Source of the DNA: Spodoptera frugiperda
Taxonomy: Eukaryota > Arthropoda > Insecta > Lepidoptera > Noctuidae
Direction of reading: 5' to 3'
DNA length: 64,000 nt
NCBI RefSeq assembly: GCF_023101765.2
Contig: NC_064224.1
Span: 4,036,103 to 4,100,102, forward strand
Every line of letters begins with the position of its first letter. The first letter of the stretch is position 1. Below are positions 47,849 through 58,469 of the stretch, piece by piece. A model generated the notes under the pieces. It had not been told where the DNA came from and did not search any database. It was given only the letters and a program-made list of their open reading frames with translations. The position numbers and the translations under genes are program-made.

Positions 47849-48351
47849 AAGTTACTAAAAATCAATATGAAGATGTGAACTTACCTTGATTAACAAACAC
47901 TTATTAGCAAGTAAAAATCTTCTTAGTCTTTAAAACTCGAAAAAATATTAAGAAATAATATTTCAGAAATATTGAAAAATATAAACTTAATTTTGCATAT
48001 TTTAAAAAACGCGCAATATGAATGTCAATGTCATTCACACCAATAGACTATATTGAAAGAGCATCGTTTGTTCGAAAACGTGAAGAGAAACTTTAATTTA
48101 CACAAAAGAAATTTCTGAACACACGCGTAACTGTTGATAATTTATCATTATTTCTGAACGCACGCATAAATATTTGAGGAATTTCTTTTAATGCCCAATG
48201 CACTTTTCAACATTTTCAATAGATTTAAAAAAAATAAAGACAATTGTTTATTCACCCTTTTCAAATAGTTTATGCATAAATGTCAATCATTGTTTACAGT
48301 ATTTGACAGGATGGACAACAAATATTTGACATGAACGTTTATTGAAAACAT

Positions 48352-48688
48352 CTAGCTTTTGCCCGCGACTTCATCCGCGTAATGTTGTTAATGGTCAAAA
48401 TGCTGCCGTATGTCATCTAAAATCTGAATTACTTGAAAATATGTTACTGTTAGCATTTTTAAAGATATGTATTCCATAGAAACCACGACCGCCGATTCAT
48501 CATTTTATAATCATGATGAAAAGTAGCCAAGGTTGTCTATATTATTATCCTTTAATTTCCTATATATTGCCTATCAATAAAAAATACATTGTTTCGTTGT
48601 TATATTCCATAAAAAACATTCGTGCAAGCGTAACCTCAACACAAACAGGGTTACTTTCGCATTTATAACATTAGTATGGTAGTAGGGA
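48352..48688 (-). mobile_element. Nested non-autonomous Helitron-like element (~340 bp)
   Basis: A second set of termini lies inside the larger Helitron. The 5' end is A|TCCCTACTACCATACTAATG with TATAAATGCGAAAGTAACCC at 48688; the 3' end is CGGGCAAAAG-CTAG at 48352. The base after CTAG is A rather than T, so the 3' edge is less certain. Confidence 0.55.
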
Positions 48689-49119
48689 TATTGGCGATTT
48701 AAATAAGTATATGTGTATTCAAATAAGAATCGAACATCGTGTATTTAAAGAAGAAATCGTGAAGCCACAGGCAACGTATTAACGAAAATGACGAATTTTC
48801 AAGCAAACATTAATCTCCTCTATCAACCATTCTACGCCTCCTACCCTTTTTATTAAAAAGCAGCCCATGTTCTTTCGCTCCTCATTAAGTGTCTAAATAC
48901 AAAATTTCACTGTTACAGCTTTAAAAATGACGAATTTCCATATGACCATTTATCCCCTATTTTTACCCATTCTCCGCTATTTTTTTGCAATAAAAAGTAT
49001 CAAGTAAGGTCTATTCTATCTCAGTACCAAATTTCATCAAAATCGGTTCACTGGTTTAGGCGTGAAAGCGTAATTACAGACAGACAGAGTTACTTTCGCA
49101 TTTATAATATTAGTAGGGA

Positions 49120-49440
49120 TTCTGTGCTCCAAGTTTCCAACGCACACTTATTCAATAGCATTTGTTTTTTAGTATCCAATAGCATTTATCCAATAATGAA
49201 CTTTATCCAATAGCAATAAAGCTCAAATTGAATCTACGTATTAGTTAGAAAACGTTTGTATGGGATAAAGAAAAGGGCTGTTTTTAGGGCTTTTCCGTCA
49301 ATTATTTGATATTTTCTCGCCGTAAAAACCATCCTCGAACTTCGACGAATATTACAAAAAAAGAATTGGCCAAATTGGTCCACGCGTTCTCGAGTTATGC
49401 GCTTACCAACGATTTTAGCGATTCATTTTTATATATAAGA
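49120..49440 (-). mobile_element. Fragment of another Helitron-like repeat, interrupted by the element at 46316-49119
   Basis: On the minus strand it begins A|TCTTATATATAAAAATGAAT and continues GCGCATAACTCGAGAACGCG, a common lepidopteran Helitron-type leader. It stops abruptly at the 5' end of the next Helitron. I did not find its 3' end. Confidence 0.5.
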
Positions 49441-49849
49441 TGTACACAAAAAAAAAGTTCCATAATATAGCCACAGAATACCAAGTTCTAACTTTTTATG
49501 ACAGACGTGTGGGATACATTTGAATGTGGTATAAGGCTGAACCGCTGTTTTTCATTTAGACAGCGCTAAATATAGCGGAACCGACTTACCGTGAAGACTT
49601 TTTTCTTGAATTCTGATGCGTGACGTCGTTTACTTGCGATACATATGGTAGAAAAGATGGGAAAGCATTTTCATATAAGAAATATCACTGAAAGTGAAGA
49701 ATCGCGGTCTTCACTTTGTAAAGTTGATGCACAATCTGAACATAATTATTGTACTTTTTTTGTAGGTATATTGTATCCATTCAGAAACATCGTAATGACA
49801 AGCAGTGCTGTGGTATGATTAGAAGATCCCGTTTACGTTCCATTATTAT

Positions 49850-49990
49850 TTTAGACTATGAAGAAAGAAATATACAAGGAGGATATGAATGAGGCTGTCG
49901 GTAGAAGGCGCCCTAGGCCAAATTAAAGAACCCTTAACCGACGAGTATGCATGAAAATACTGATGACTGTTGATGAAGCGAAAGAGATAT
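49850..49990 (+). mobile_element. Older RTE-like LINE tail, left part, interrupted by the insertion at 49998
   Basis: Translation with a stop gives EIYKEDMNEAVGRRRPRP and then LMTVDEAKEICKI, the C-terminal end of an RTE-like pol. The rest of the tail (SNWRSIVSAYSY) lies at 53960-54012. Related tails occur at 21640-21745 and 62496-62677. Confidence 0.75.
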
Positions 49991-50057
49991 GTAAGATATA
50001 TATAGTATATATATATAGTCCTCCTTACCGATTTCGGTAACGGCGACCTTAGAGAAG

Positions 50058-53000
50058 CTATTTCCTGTCGTGGGCCCTGATGTGACTGGCCAGACCGAAC
50101 TTGGTTTTAAAAATCCGATCACAATTAGAGCAGTAAAGCTGGCCGGCAGAGTTGTATGTGTAAATATAGGAGGGCTTGGGTCGGTCTTTACGTAATTGAC
50201 GCTTTACATCTAACGTATCTAAGCGCTGGTTTTCGTACGCTTTAATATTTTCATTGACAGCAGTGCGCCAAGACTGTCGGTGAATAGCAAGCCTCTCCCA
50301 TTCGTTCACATTAATGCCGCATGCGTTGAGATGCCTCTTGAGCACATCCTTATAGCGGAGATGTTGACCGCCATGCTTTCGTTTGCCCTCCATCATCTCA
50401 GAGTAAAATACCTTTTTGGGCAAACGGTTTTCTTTCATGCGAAGGATGTGCCCACACCACCCGAGCTGGCGCCGCATGAGCAAAGCTTCCATGCCATGTA
50501 TTGCGGCACGACGCAGAACCTCGGTATTAGAAATTCGATCCATCCATTTGATGTTAAGAATGGATCGAAGACATCTTAGGTGAAACGTGTCAAGTTTCTT
50601 TATGTCTGATTTATAGAGACACCAAGTTTCTGCGCCGTATAAAAGTACAGGTAAGATTAGTGCCTTATAGACACTAATCTTTGTCTCTAGCCTTAAGTCA
50701 TGAGATCTCCAGACACGGGCATTGAGCCGCCCAAAATTTGCAGCAGCATTTGCAATACGAGAGGGTATCTCTGCAGCCAAGGTATTGTCGTGTCTAATGT
50801 TGCTTCCAAGATATTTAAAATGCGTAACTTCTTCAAGTGGCTTCCCACACAGACGAAGAACGGATCCATCAGCCACGCAACCTCGTGGTGGCTGTTTTAG
50901 GATTTGGGTCTTGGAAGCGCTGATCACCAAACCAAATCGTTGACAAGACTGATGTAATGCGTCGATATAACTCTGGAGATTTGCCATGCTGTCGGACATA
51001 AGGCATACATCGTCAGCATACAATATCTCCAGAATTGATAATGTCTGTGACTTGGATTTGGCTTTGAATCTTGAGACATCAAACACGCCCTTATCTGTCC
51101 GAACGTTTACTTGTAATTGGTTACTACAGTATTGCAGGGCATCTCTTACAACTACTGAAAAATAAATGGCGAAGAGTGTGGGTGCCATGACACAGCCTTG
51201 TTTTACGCCGCTTGAGATGTCAATCTCCCCAGAAAGCTCGTTTTCATGCCGGACTTGCGCTTTCATGCCAACATGAAATTGGCGTATGAGGTTGACAAAC
51301 TTGTCAGGATAACCATATTTTTGGAGAATGAGCCATAGGGCCTCCCGCGGAACTCTATCAAATGCTTTCTCTAAATCAACAAAGCACATGTAGAGAGGCC
51401 GTTGATGTTCTAAGCTCTTCTCCTGGAGTTGCCTCACGACGAATATGGCATCAATAGTACCTCTGCTCGGGCGGAAGCCACATTGGGTCTCAGGCAGGTA
51501 TTCCTCAGCAAGTTTACTAAGGCGCATGTTGATTATGTGGGCAAGGATTTTACCGGCACTGGACAACAGTGAAATGCCTCGATAGGATCCACAATCTGAG
51601 ACATCCCCTTTTCCTTTGTACAATTTGCAGATCACTGCATCTTTCCAGCCCTGTGGGACTTTCTCGACTTCCCACACCCTTTTAATGAGTTCATAGAGTC
51701 TGTTTACAATATGCTTCCCACTGTATTTGTAAACTTCTGCGGGTAGTTGGTCCATACCAGGTGTTTTACAGTTTTTAAGGCGTTTTACTGCTCGTACAAA
51801 CTCATCAAAATCAGGTGGGTCGTCCAAATCCTGCCTAACTGGAAGATTATCAAGGCTATCTATATACGACATATCAGCGCTGAGTGCAGTAGGGTTTAGG
51901 ACGTCATTAAAATGTTCCGCCCATCTCGTTATTACGTCAGGTTTACTCGTAACTAGGTGCTGTCTGTCTTTTGTGTATATGGGTGCTATCTTCCTAACTC
52001 GTGGGCCAAAGACGGCCTGAATACCCTCGAAAAACCTACCAGTCTGGTGAGTATCCGCGCAATGTTGGAGTTCCGCAGCTTTCTCCTTCCACCATTTATC
52101 TTTCAGTTCACGAACTTTCAACCTTAGTTTTTGCTGTGTGTCCTTGCCGCTACGTGCAGTCGATGAGTTTAGCTCATGCCTGTGTCTGTCCACCAGTCTC
52201 TTAATCTCTTGGTCATGTGCATCGAACCAATCTTGGTTTCTTTTATGAGGTTTTCCTACTATTTCCAACGCACAGGCATGCAGATGTTCAGCAACACATC
52301 CCCAATCATCATCAATATTTGATGATTTCGATTGCAGATCACACGAGGCAAATTTGGTATCCAGTCTCTTACCCAGCTCCGCTGATGTTACCAGGGACGA
52401 AAAAGCCAATCTAGGTGGAATTTTACTAGGAGCTCGTCGTGGCGCTTTAAGTTGCAGGTGCATCTTTGATCTGATGAGACGGTGATCAGTCCAACCAATA
52501 GCCCCGCGCATCGCTCTCGTAACAAGAACGTCACGCAGATCCTTTTGGCGCACAATGACGTAATCTAAAAGATGCCAATGCTTTGATCTTGGGTGCATCC
52601 ACGAGGTCTTATATTTGTCGGCAAGTCGGAAGTATGTATTAGTGATGCTAAGATGTAATTCAGCACATAATGACAAGAGTCTCAGTCCGTTGTCATTACA
52701 TTTTCCTATGCCATGTTTGCCGAGTACTCCTTTCCAGATATCATGTTCGGTGCCAACACGGGCATTGAAGTCCCCCAACAGAATAATTTTATCACTTCTA
52801 GGCACATTAACCAGAGTGCGTTTTAGGGCTTGGTAAAACGCTTCTTTGTCCTCGTCTGATGAAGGTAGGGTGGGAGCATATGCACTAATCAGATGGGCAT
52901 ATTTATTATTAGAAATTGGAAGGCGCAGGGTCATGAGTCGATCGTTTATTCCTTTAGGCAGTTCAGGAAAATTTCTAACCAAACCATTACGAATGGCAAA

Positions 53001-53312
53001 GCCTACACCATTACCCGCTCTTTCACCCGAAGGACGTCCGCTCCAGTAGTAAGTGTAGCCCCCGAGATCTTCACGGAGCTCTCCACTATCATTCAAGTGC
53101 GTTTCACTTAATGCAGCTATATCTACACCATAACGAGTTAGTTCTCTTGCTATGAGAGCAGTTTTTCTTTCTGGACATAGGTTACGATCGTTGTCCAATA
53201 ATGTTCGTACGTTCCAAGTAGCGATGCAAAGTCGTTGGTATTGTTGTTTACTATCTTTTATTTGTATCTTTCGACCGCATTTGTCGATGTCCAGTCGCCC
53301 GCGGTTTGGCAA
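50058..53312 (-). CDS. RTE-like LINE polyprotein: AP endonuclease, reverse transcriptase, C-terminal C2H2 finger
   Basis: A single uninterrupted 1084-codon frame. The endonuclease begins near residue 29 with CIATWNVRTLL, then SETHL (69-73), AYAP (144-147), GDFNARVG (180-187), HLLDYV (247-252) and TDHRL (275-279). The RT has YRGISLLSSAGKIL, CGFRPSRGTIDAIF, DLEKAFDRVPR, GVKQGCVMAPTLF and the catalytic YADD. A thumb/connection region follows, and the protein ends with one zinc finger, C-x2-C-x12-H-x3-H (1061-1081), probably for nucleic acid binding. The frame opens after a TAG at 53336-53334 and has no ATG before the endonuclease; the first codon here is TTG. Initiation is therefore by a non-AUG codon or readthrough, or this copy carries a 5' mutation. 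Host databases often mislabel such proteins 'craniofacial development protein 2-like'. RTE placement is tentative. Confidence 0.95.
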   Translation of the reverse strand: MPNRGRLDIDKCGRKIQIKDSKQQYQRLCIATWNVRTLLDNDRNLCPERKTALIARELTRYGVDIAALSETHLNDSGELREDLGGYTYYWSGRPSGERAGNGVGFAIRNGLVRNFPELPKGINDRLMTLRLPISNNKYAHLISAYAPTLPSSDEDKEAFYQALKRTLVNVPRSDKIILLGDFNARVGTEHDIWKGVLGKHGIGKCNDNGLRLLSLCAELHLSITNTYFRLADKYKTSWMHPRSKHWHLLDYVIVRQKDLRDVLVTRAMRGAIGWTDHRLIRSKMHLQLKAPRRAPSKIPPRLAFSSLVTSAELGKRLDTKFASCDLQSKSSNIDDDWGCVAEHLHACALEIVGKPHKRNQDWFDAHDQEIKRLVDRHRHELNSSTARSGKDTQQKLRLKVRELKDKWWKEKAAELQHCADTHQTGRFFEGIQAVFGPRVRKIAPIYTKDRQHLVTSKPDVITRWAEHFNDVLNPTALSADMSYIDSLDNLPVRQDLDDPPDFDEFVRAVKRLKNCKTPGMDQLPAEVYKYSGKHIVNRLYELIKRVWEVEKVPQGWKDAVICKLYKGKGDVSDCGSYRGISLLSSAGKILAHIINMRLSKLAEEYLPETQCGFRPSRGTIDAIFVVRQLQEKSLEHQRPLYMCFVDLEKAFDRVPREALWLILQKYGYPDKFVNLIRQFHVGMKAQVRHENELSGEIDISSGVKQGCVMAPTLFAIYFSVVVRDALQYCSNQLQVNVRTDKGVFDVSRFKAKSKSQTLSILEILYADDVCLMSDSMANLQSYIDALHQSCQRFGLVISASKTQILKQPPRGCVADGSVLRLCGKPLEEVTHFKYLGSNIRHDNTLAAEIPSRIANAAANFGRLNARVWRSHDLRLETKISVYKALILPVLLYGAETWCLYKSDIKKLDTFHLRCLRSILNIKWMDRISNTEVLRRAAIHGMEALLMRRQLGWCGHILRMKENRLPKKVFYSEMMEGKRKHGGQHLRYKDVLKRHLNACGINVNEWERLAIHRQSWRTAVNENIKAYENQRLDTLDVKRQLRKDRPKPSYIYTYNSAGQLYCSNCDRIFKTKFGLASHIRAHDRK

Positions 53313-53952
53313 CCAGGTGATAGATGGGTCGGACTATTTTTGGGTCACCTTTTCTAGACCCCTCCTCTGTGCAGAGGAAAGCAGAGCGATCCTAAATAGG
53401 GCTGCTTTGTCGCCAGTGGTGCTGCCGAACCCAGAGTCCCGACCCAAATCGACTCTAGGAGCGACCACTCTCCCCTAGCCGCCTACGTGCAGGATACTAA
53501 CTAAAACCTAAGTACATCGATACCTCAGTCCCACCGCCAGCACCCCATCGCCGCAGGGCTTTTTTACGCTCATATCCGACAAGAAATAGCTAAAGGTCAT
53601 CTGCGCGTGAATTTGATTATAGTGGACAGGCAGTTGCGCGGGTGCAAATCCACTCTCTCGTCCCTCCCTCTGTGGTCCAATGGACTGGCAGGCCAGTACG
53701 ATCGGCAAAGGTCGGGATGCAGCGAAAGGCCGAAAACCACTATATGGATCCTGGTAGTCGCCCTTAAGGTGCTTCGCATTACCCTGCTGCCAAGTTAGAT
53801 CATGTCATGGGACAAGATATAGACGCCAAACACAATCTAGCAGACTTATGTGCGTTGGGGATCATAAGAATTCCAAACGAGGCCTGTTATGACACCGATT
53901 GGAAGAGATAGTTTGGTGTTTGATTCTTTACGTCCGGACACCACACGGACAA
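53313..53952 (-). other. 5' UTR/promoter region of the RTE-like LINE
   Basis: GC-richer than its surroundings. It lies between the right-hand target duplication and the pol frame. It has stops in the pol frame at 53336-53334 and no long frame of its own; small frames here are not supported as genes. LINE 5' UTRs usually hold the internal promoter. Confidence 0.6.
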
Positions 53953-53959
53953 GTAAGAT

Positions 53960-54012
53960 TCGTAGCAATTGGCGTTCCATTGTCTCTGCTTACTCCTATG
54001 AGAGACTTCTAG
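53960..54012 (+). mobile_element. Older RTE-like LINE tail, right part
   Basis: Continues the frame broken at 49990: the sequence after the target duplication reads TCGTAGCAATTGGCGTTCCA, matching 21675-21700 and 62606-62625. Similarity fades after about 54012. Confidence 0.7.
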
Positions 54013-54519
54013 AGCTTCTAGTGTGAAATCAAAATTTAGACATTTTATTGTACAATAGTTATTAATTCATTGCAGTTAACACCCTTGCACTATTTTTGTG
54101 TGATGTAAAAAATTATATAGCTTTTAATAACATATCATCATTTTGATTTTTGCTAGCCGTACTTTCTTTCTGTATGCCGCGTCTAACGACACACATATTA
54201 CGTTTAGGCAGGAAGTTACCAAATCCGCTCTGCGTTCCAAAGTATTATTTCACCGCATCTCTCATACTTATAAGATTTACAATAAAAATACATAAAACTG
54301 GCTTTCTAAGAAGTTTCAACGCCATATTTTGGGTACATAATGTCTTCTCTCTGTTCCTATAGTAATAATTTAACATTCCCGTAAAAAAACAAATGGGAGT
54401 TTGCTCAGGGAATTCATATTTTTGGCAGATATATTATTAATCCAATTATCTTATAACAATTAGAAATAAATTTACTAATTTACTACTTTTTGATTTTTTT
54501 TCTTTCATCTTAATAAACG

Positions 54520-54668
54520 AAACGTTGTCCCACTAGGAATATCTCTTGTGTCGTGGGTACGTTTACAAACATACAAGTTCACATACACATCACACTCAGA
54601 ACCGAAACAACAATTATTGGATCACACTCTTTGTGTAGCTCCATGCGGGACCGAACCCGCTACAGGTT
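54520..54668 (-). repeat. SINE family B copy, inverted
   Basis: ACGTTGTCCCACTAGGAATA through GGACCGAACCCGCTACAGG, complementary to the 46074 copy. Confidence 0.7.
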
Positions 54669-55424
54669 ATTAGTTAGCAAAACAGTAATCCATCAATAAT
54701 AAACCATAAAAAAAATCTAAACAAATAAACCGCCCACTAAACTTAAAAACATACTCACAAACCTTTATTTAAATTATACCCCGTCACACTCATCAAGCAT
54801 CGGAACTTTTCCACCCATTCAAATGGATTCCAATATAATAGCATTCATCATGCTAATGTCACCGGTAAACATTACCGACCTAAATACATTGAAGACACAT
54901 GAAAGCCACACTGACTTTTCAAATCGTTCAACCGGCACATTCCATAGTTTTTATTTACAAGTTAAAATACCCCTGCATACCAACCCCCACCACTTCAATT
55001 TTCAACCTTACCTTAAAGAGACACAGTTTATATTCCATTTTTGTCATCATCTAGTGCTTTTATATCTAAATTTTCGTATCCGTCATCTGTATTTACGACC
55101 TTATTTTTAAAATGGTAAAGTTTGTTTTCTATTGAGTTAAAAGTTTGTACTGAGCCCATGTTTGCTTTGCAACTAGACTTGGAACGATCGATGGGGCGTT
55201 CTCGACAGAGATTTACTATTTTAACTTGAATTGGTTTATGTTTGTGTTCATTCTAATTGTGTGATGATTTCAGTTTTTATTAGTAAGTAGGTATTTTACT
55301 TTACTTTTAGTAGTTGTTTATTTTCTTTATTGTATTAATACTCAATTAATTGATAAAGCAGGCTTGATTTTTTATGAAAAAGGTTTACTACTTGATTTGG
55401 AATGATATTATCGGGATTAATGGC

Positions 55425-55472
55425 CTCTTATATCTATATCTATCTATTATATCTATCTTATCTATCTCGCCT
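55425..55472. repeat. Imperfect (TATC)n repeat
   Basis: TATATCTATATCTATCTATT and similar; followed by GCCTGATGGTAAGCGGCAAT, a fragment of a common lepidopteran repeat. Confidence 0.75.
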
Positions 55473-56159
55473 GATGGTAAGCGGCAATGCAGTCTACGTA
55501 ATATAATCTACAACTTTTTAAAATGAGAATTTATGTTATTTTTGGCATTTTATACAGTATGATTTTACATTCTCAAATATTCTTCACAGAAGAATGCAAC
55601 CTAAAATTGTAAGGCCGGGAAAAGTTTTGTCAGAATGTTCTGATTTATATTCTCATCGCGGACCATACCTTCGTCTCCTCACTCTATTAAGACACGTCCA
55701 CGACTGTCGTTGCTCGTGTAATGGGTCATTTCCTCGAATGGCTTCCTTACGGTGATGAAACGTGTCGTGTGATGAGCGACGCATGTAAAATTATTTATTT
55801 TTTTTAGGCCCAGGTTTTACAGAATTGTGTGTTGTGTGAAAGGTGGTTTTCCTCGAAAACGTGGACATGGAAGTGTGTTTATTAAAACGCTGCGTTACTT
55901 AAGTGTTTACAAGATGGCTTTGTTTGTAACAGCCAACAAACGACCAGATACATTATTTAAAACTGTAAAAATCTATACGACGGAAAAAAAGGTTTTTGGG
56001 CATGGCACCTTAAGTATACAACAAATTACAACATTTGGAAACAAATCTGAATTAACAGGATTCAAAAAGTTACTAGAGAACCTCTTCCTCCAGAACTGTT
56101 AACTTTCGAAAATGGGCAAGTAATTATTACTTGTTGCTTGCACCTTGTAGATTCCTTTA

Positions 56160-56325
56160 TAAATTCCCAATCTCCGATTCCCCAACAACCCTTAAATTCC
56201 TAACCCCCAAAAGGCCGACAACGCACTTGTAACGCCTCTGGTGTTTCAAGTGTCCATGGGCGGCGGCTATTGCTTACCATCAGGTGATCCGTCTACTCGT
56301 TTACCAGCGCGTTCCATAAGAAAAA
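56160..56325 (-). repeat. Family C 5' part, inverted
   Basis: CCCAATCTCCGATTCCCCAA, TCCTAACCCCCAAAAGGCCG and CCATGGGCGGCGGCTATTGC to TCGTTTACCAGC. Low divergence. Confidence 0.78.
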
Positions 56326-56749
56326 AGTTTTAAAAAACCCATTCACTTTTAAAAACGAATATATTACCGTTTATAGAAGCGCAAAGATATATTGTATCGT
56401 GAAATATATCGTACGACATAACGCCTACATTTATAACAGAGTACAAGGATAAAGCTGGGTACACACATGCATTCATAAATCTCCAGTAACTACAACTTGT
56501 GAAAACGCATCGCGCCAGTGATACATGGATGCATTTTTCTTTGTTGATGCGAGATTTAAACTGCGTGGCTCTTTTGAGTAACGTTTGCGAGTGAATTATG
56601 TCATTGGACTGTTTGTATTGTTGTGTATTTTCGTATTGTAGAAAGTTTATGTTTCTGCAGGCATCTCAAACATCATAGCAATTGTATTGGTAGGCACTAA
56701 AACAATGAGAATGAGAATGAGATGTAATTGTGTGATGTTTGATTAGTCT

Positions 56750-56895
56750 TTAAGTGGGGGCAATCATCCAATGACTTCTCCCGCCTTGGGCGAGGCGGGA
56801 GGGAGTGTCAAACTCTTACTGACTAAAAACCACCCCGTTCCTTCTCCTGTTTTAAGCCGGAGCCCTGGTAACCTGTTACGTGGTCCGCGGCTGCG
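56750..56895 (-). mobile_element. Family D retroposon, inverted
   Basis: Flanked by the 16-bp repeat GATGTTTGATTAGTCT (56734-56749 and 56896-56911). Plus strand reads TCCCGCCTTGGGCGAGGCGG and TTACTGACTAAAAACCACCC. Confidence 0.85.
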
Positions 56896-57929
56896 GATGT
56901 TTGATTAGTCTACAATTCAAATTATGGAATACTCAAAGTATCTATTCATTCAATTTTATAAATTATCGCTTATATATTCATTATCACACCGCCAAAAACA
57001 GGACAAGAACGATAGTCCGTGAGAAGGTGATTCATGAGGTCACGACCAGCAGCATTTAGGACAAACGACGCAAAGAGGAGGAGGATCGCTTATATTCACT
57101 TAACTAAGTCGAAATTCCAAACTAATTTCCCTCGTGCATAGTATAATAAAACATCCCTTAAATTGAAACCATACTACCTGCATCACCTCTACTAAAGGCC
57201 ACCATACATATTACTTTAACACATCACACCAGTCTAATATATTTTCCAAAAAAAAAAAAACAAATATCCTGTATCTGAGTAAAGTTATTTCTTACGGGAA
57301 ATTGTTTCTTTTGCACCATCTCCTGAGAGTAACCGTAGTTTGTCATGCTATGACATGTTCCTACCCGCGACCCTGTATCCACGTAGGTTCTTGAGCAAGC
57401 CATACATACAGGGTGACTTTGAATTCGACGTATTCCTCTCGGGAGGTGATAATACAACTAATTTCCTACAAAATTAGCCCTGAGGTCCTTGGGCGGAAAG
57501 TGGCTAGTTACTGAGATATTCAACATTTTTGGTTTTGGTAAAAAAATCCCGAATTGATTACAAAAACATCAATAAATAAAAAAGTACTGGTTGGATTTTA
57601 GTTATTTTAGTTTTAATCAGTTGCCAATACATCAGTTATCATTTATAAATACTAATAATGGCAGAAATATCATTCGTTTTAAAATAGCAAGTAATTTCCT
57701 ATGAAATTTTGTTTTGTTTCACTAATTTGGTCATTAGATAACTGGATTTATTTCGAAAAAAATATATGACACTAAGCGTATAAACCATTAGAAAAACTTC
57801 CTTGGTTTATTAGCTACCCAGGAACGTAAAATTATTTACAAAATTCCCAAAAACAAATGAATTAATTGATGATAAGTAGAGTGTAAAGAGAAAAGCGCAA
57901 TTTCAAAAACATCTTAATTTGCAAAATTT

Positions 57930-58440
57930 TGTTCAAAATGATCTTCCCTACGACGAATACATGCCCGAACACACTTCCTTATCTCTATGACGGTCACTCT
58001 TGGACTGAATATGCGTCTTATTTCGTCATTATCTTCAAATATGTTTCGGAGAAGAATTACGATACACGGCCAATTCCTTCTGTATAAACAAGGGACTTCA
58101 TGTAAAAATCAACCGGCGTTAGGTTTTGGTCATTGTGCATACCATGTAGTTGGACTGCCCTACTAATCTAATGCCTAAGAATGAATGTTTTCGACCATTT
58201 CCGCACAGTAGTTCGATAATGCACTTGACAATCGTCGTGTGGAATAAATTCGTCAATCAAATTAATAAATTAATTCAATAAGTTAATTCATATTGTTTCT
58301 AAATTCAAATTTAAAACAATGACCTTAGCACATTCCTTAATTTTTTTTTCATAATTCTCACCATTTAAATTGTTGGATGAAAAGTAGGGTCCAATCAAAT
58401 ACTTATTTATGATACCCCTGCAAACATTTGAATTAAAACC
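57930..58440 (-). pseudogene. Tc1/mariner-type transposase, C-terminal half, left copy
   Basis: Minus strand from 58440: RGFNSNVCRGIINKYLIGPY, NNLNGENY, then (broken) DEFIPHDDCQVHYRTTVRKW and NLTPVDFYMKSLVYTEGIG, then in another frame DEIRRIFSPRVTVIEIRKCV and RREDHFEQNF. These match the usual order NVWxGIIGDxxIGPxF, NLNGxxY, AHYxxxVxxWL, SPDLTPxDFxxW and the RC...GGHFE end. Several stops and frameshifts; the N-terminal half and first catalytic Asp are missing. Confidence 0.75.
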
Positions 58441-58469
58441 GCGATGCGCTAGCGATGGTTTGCTTTTTT

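Larger units (their letters stand above)
46316..49119 (-). mobile_element. Degraded Helitron with complete termini
   Basis: The 5' end on the minus strand is A|TCCCTACTAATATTATAAATG at 49119. The 3' end is GGGTCAG-CTAG|T at 46316, preceded by a short hairpin (GCGAA ... TTCGC). A before the 5' TC and T after CTAG is the expected Helitron A-T target pattern without target duplication. Inside are pieces of the Helitron Rep/helicase N-terminus (46620-47848). The HUH nuclease core and helicase are absent, so this copy cannot move itself. Confidence 0.85.
49998..53952 (-). mobile_element. Apparently full-length RTE-like LINE (~3.95 kb) with 7-bp target duplication
   Basis: GTAAGAT occurs at 49991-49997 and again at 53953-53959, directly flanking the element. 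The older LINE sequence reads through once the insert is removed (GCGAAAGAGATAT then GATTCGTAGCAATTGG). The element has a 5' UTR of about 640 bases, the pol frame, and a short 3' UTR ending in a (TA)n-rich tail at 49998-50019. A long 5' UTR and intact frame suggest a recent insertion. Confidence 0.88.
54013..57408. other. Intergenic with SINE B, family C and family D copies
   Basis: A 91-codon frame at 55827-56102 follows an acceptor-like TTTTTTTTAGG and encodes MCCVKGGFPRKRGHGSVFIK at its start, but no family is recognised. 55590-55790 is GC-richer than its neighbours. Confidence 0.4.

Noticed and set aside
50280..53478. Many plus-strand open frames of 60-108 codons
   Set aside because: They are antisense shadows of the RTE-like LINE polyprotein.
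55827..56102. 91-codon open frame after an acceptor-like pyrimidine run
   Set aside because: No recognisable domain, and no partner exon or donor could be placed; kept only as a note in the regional entry.
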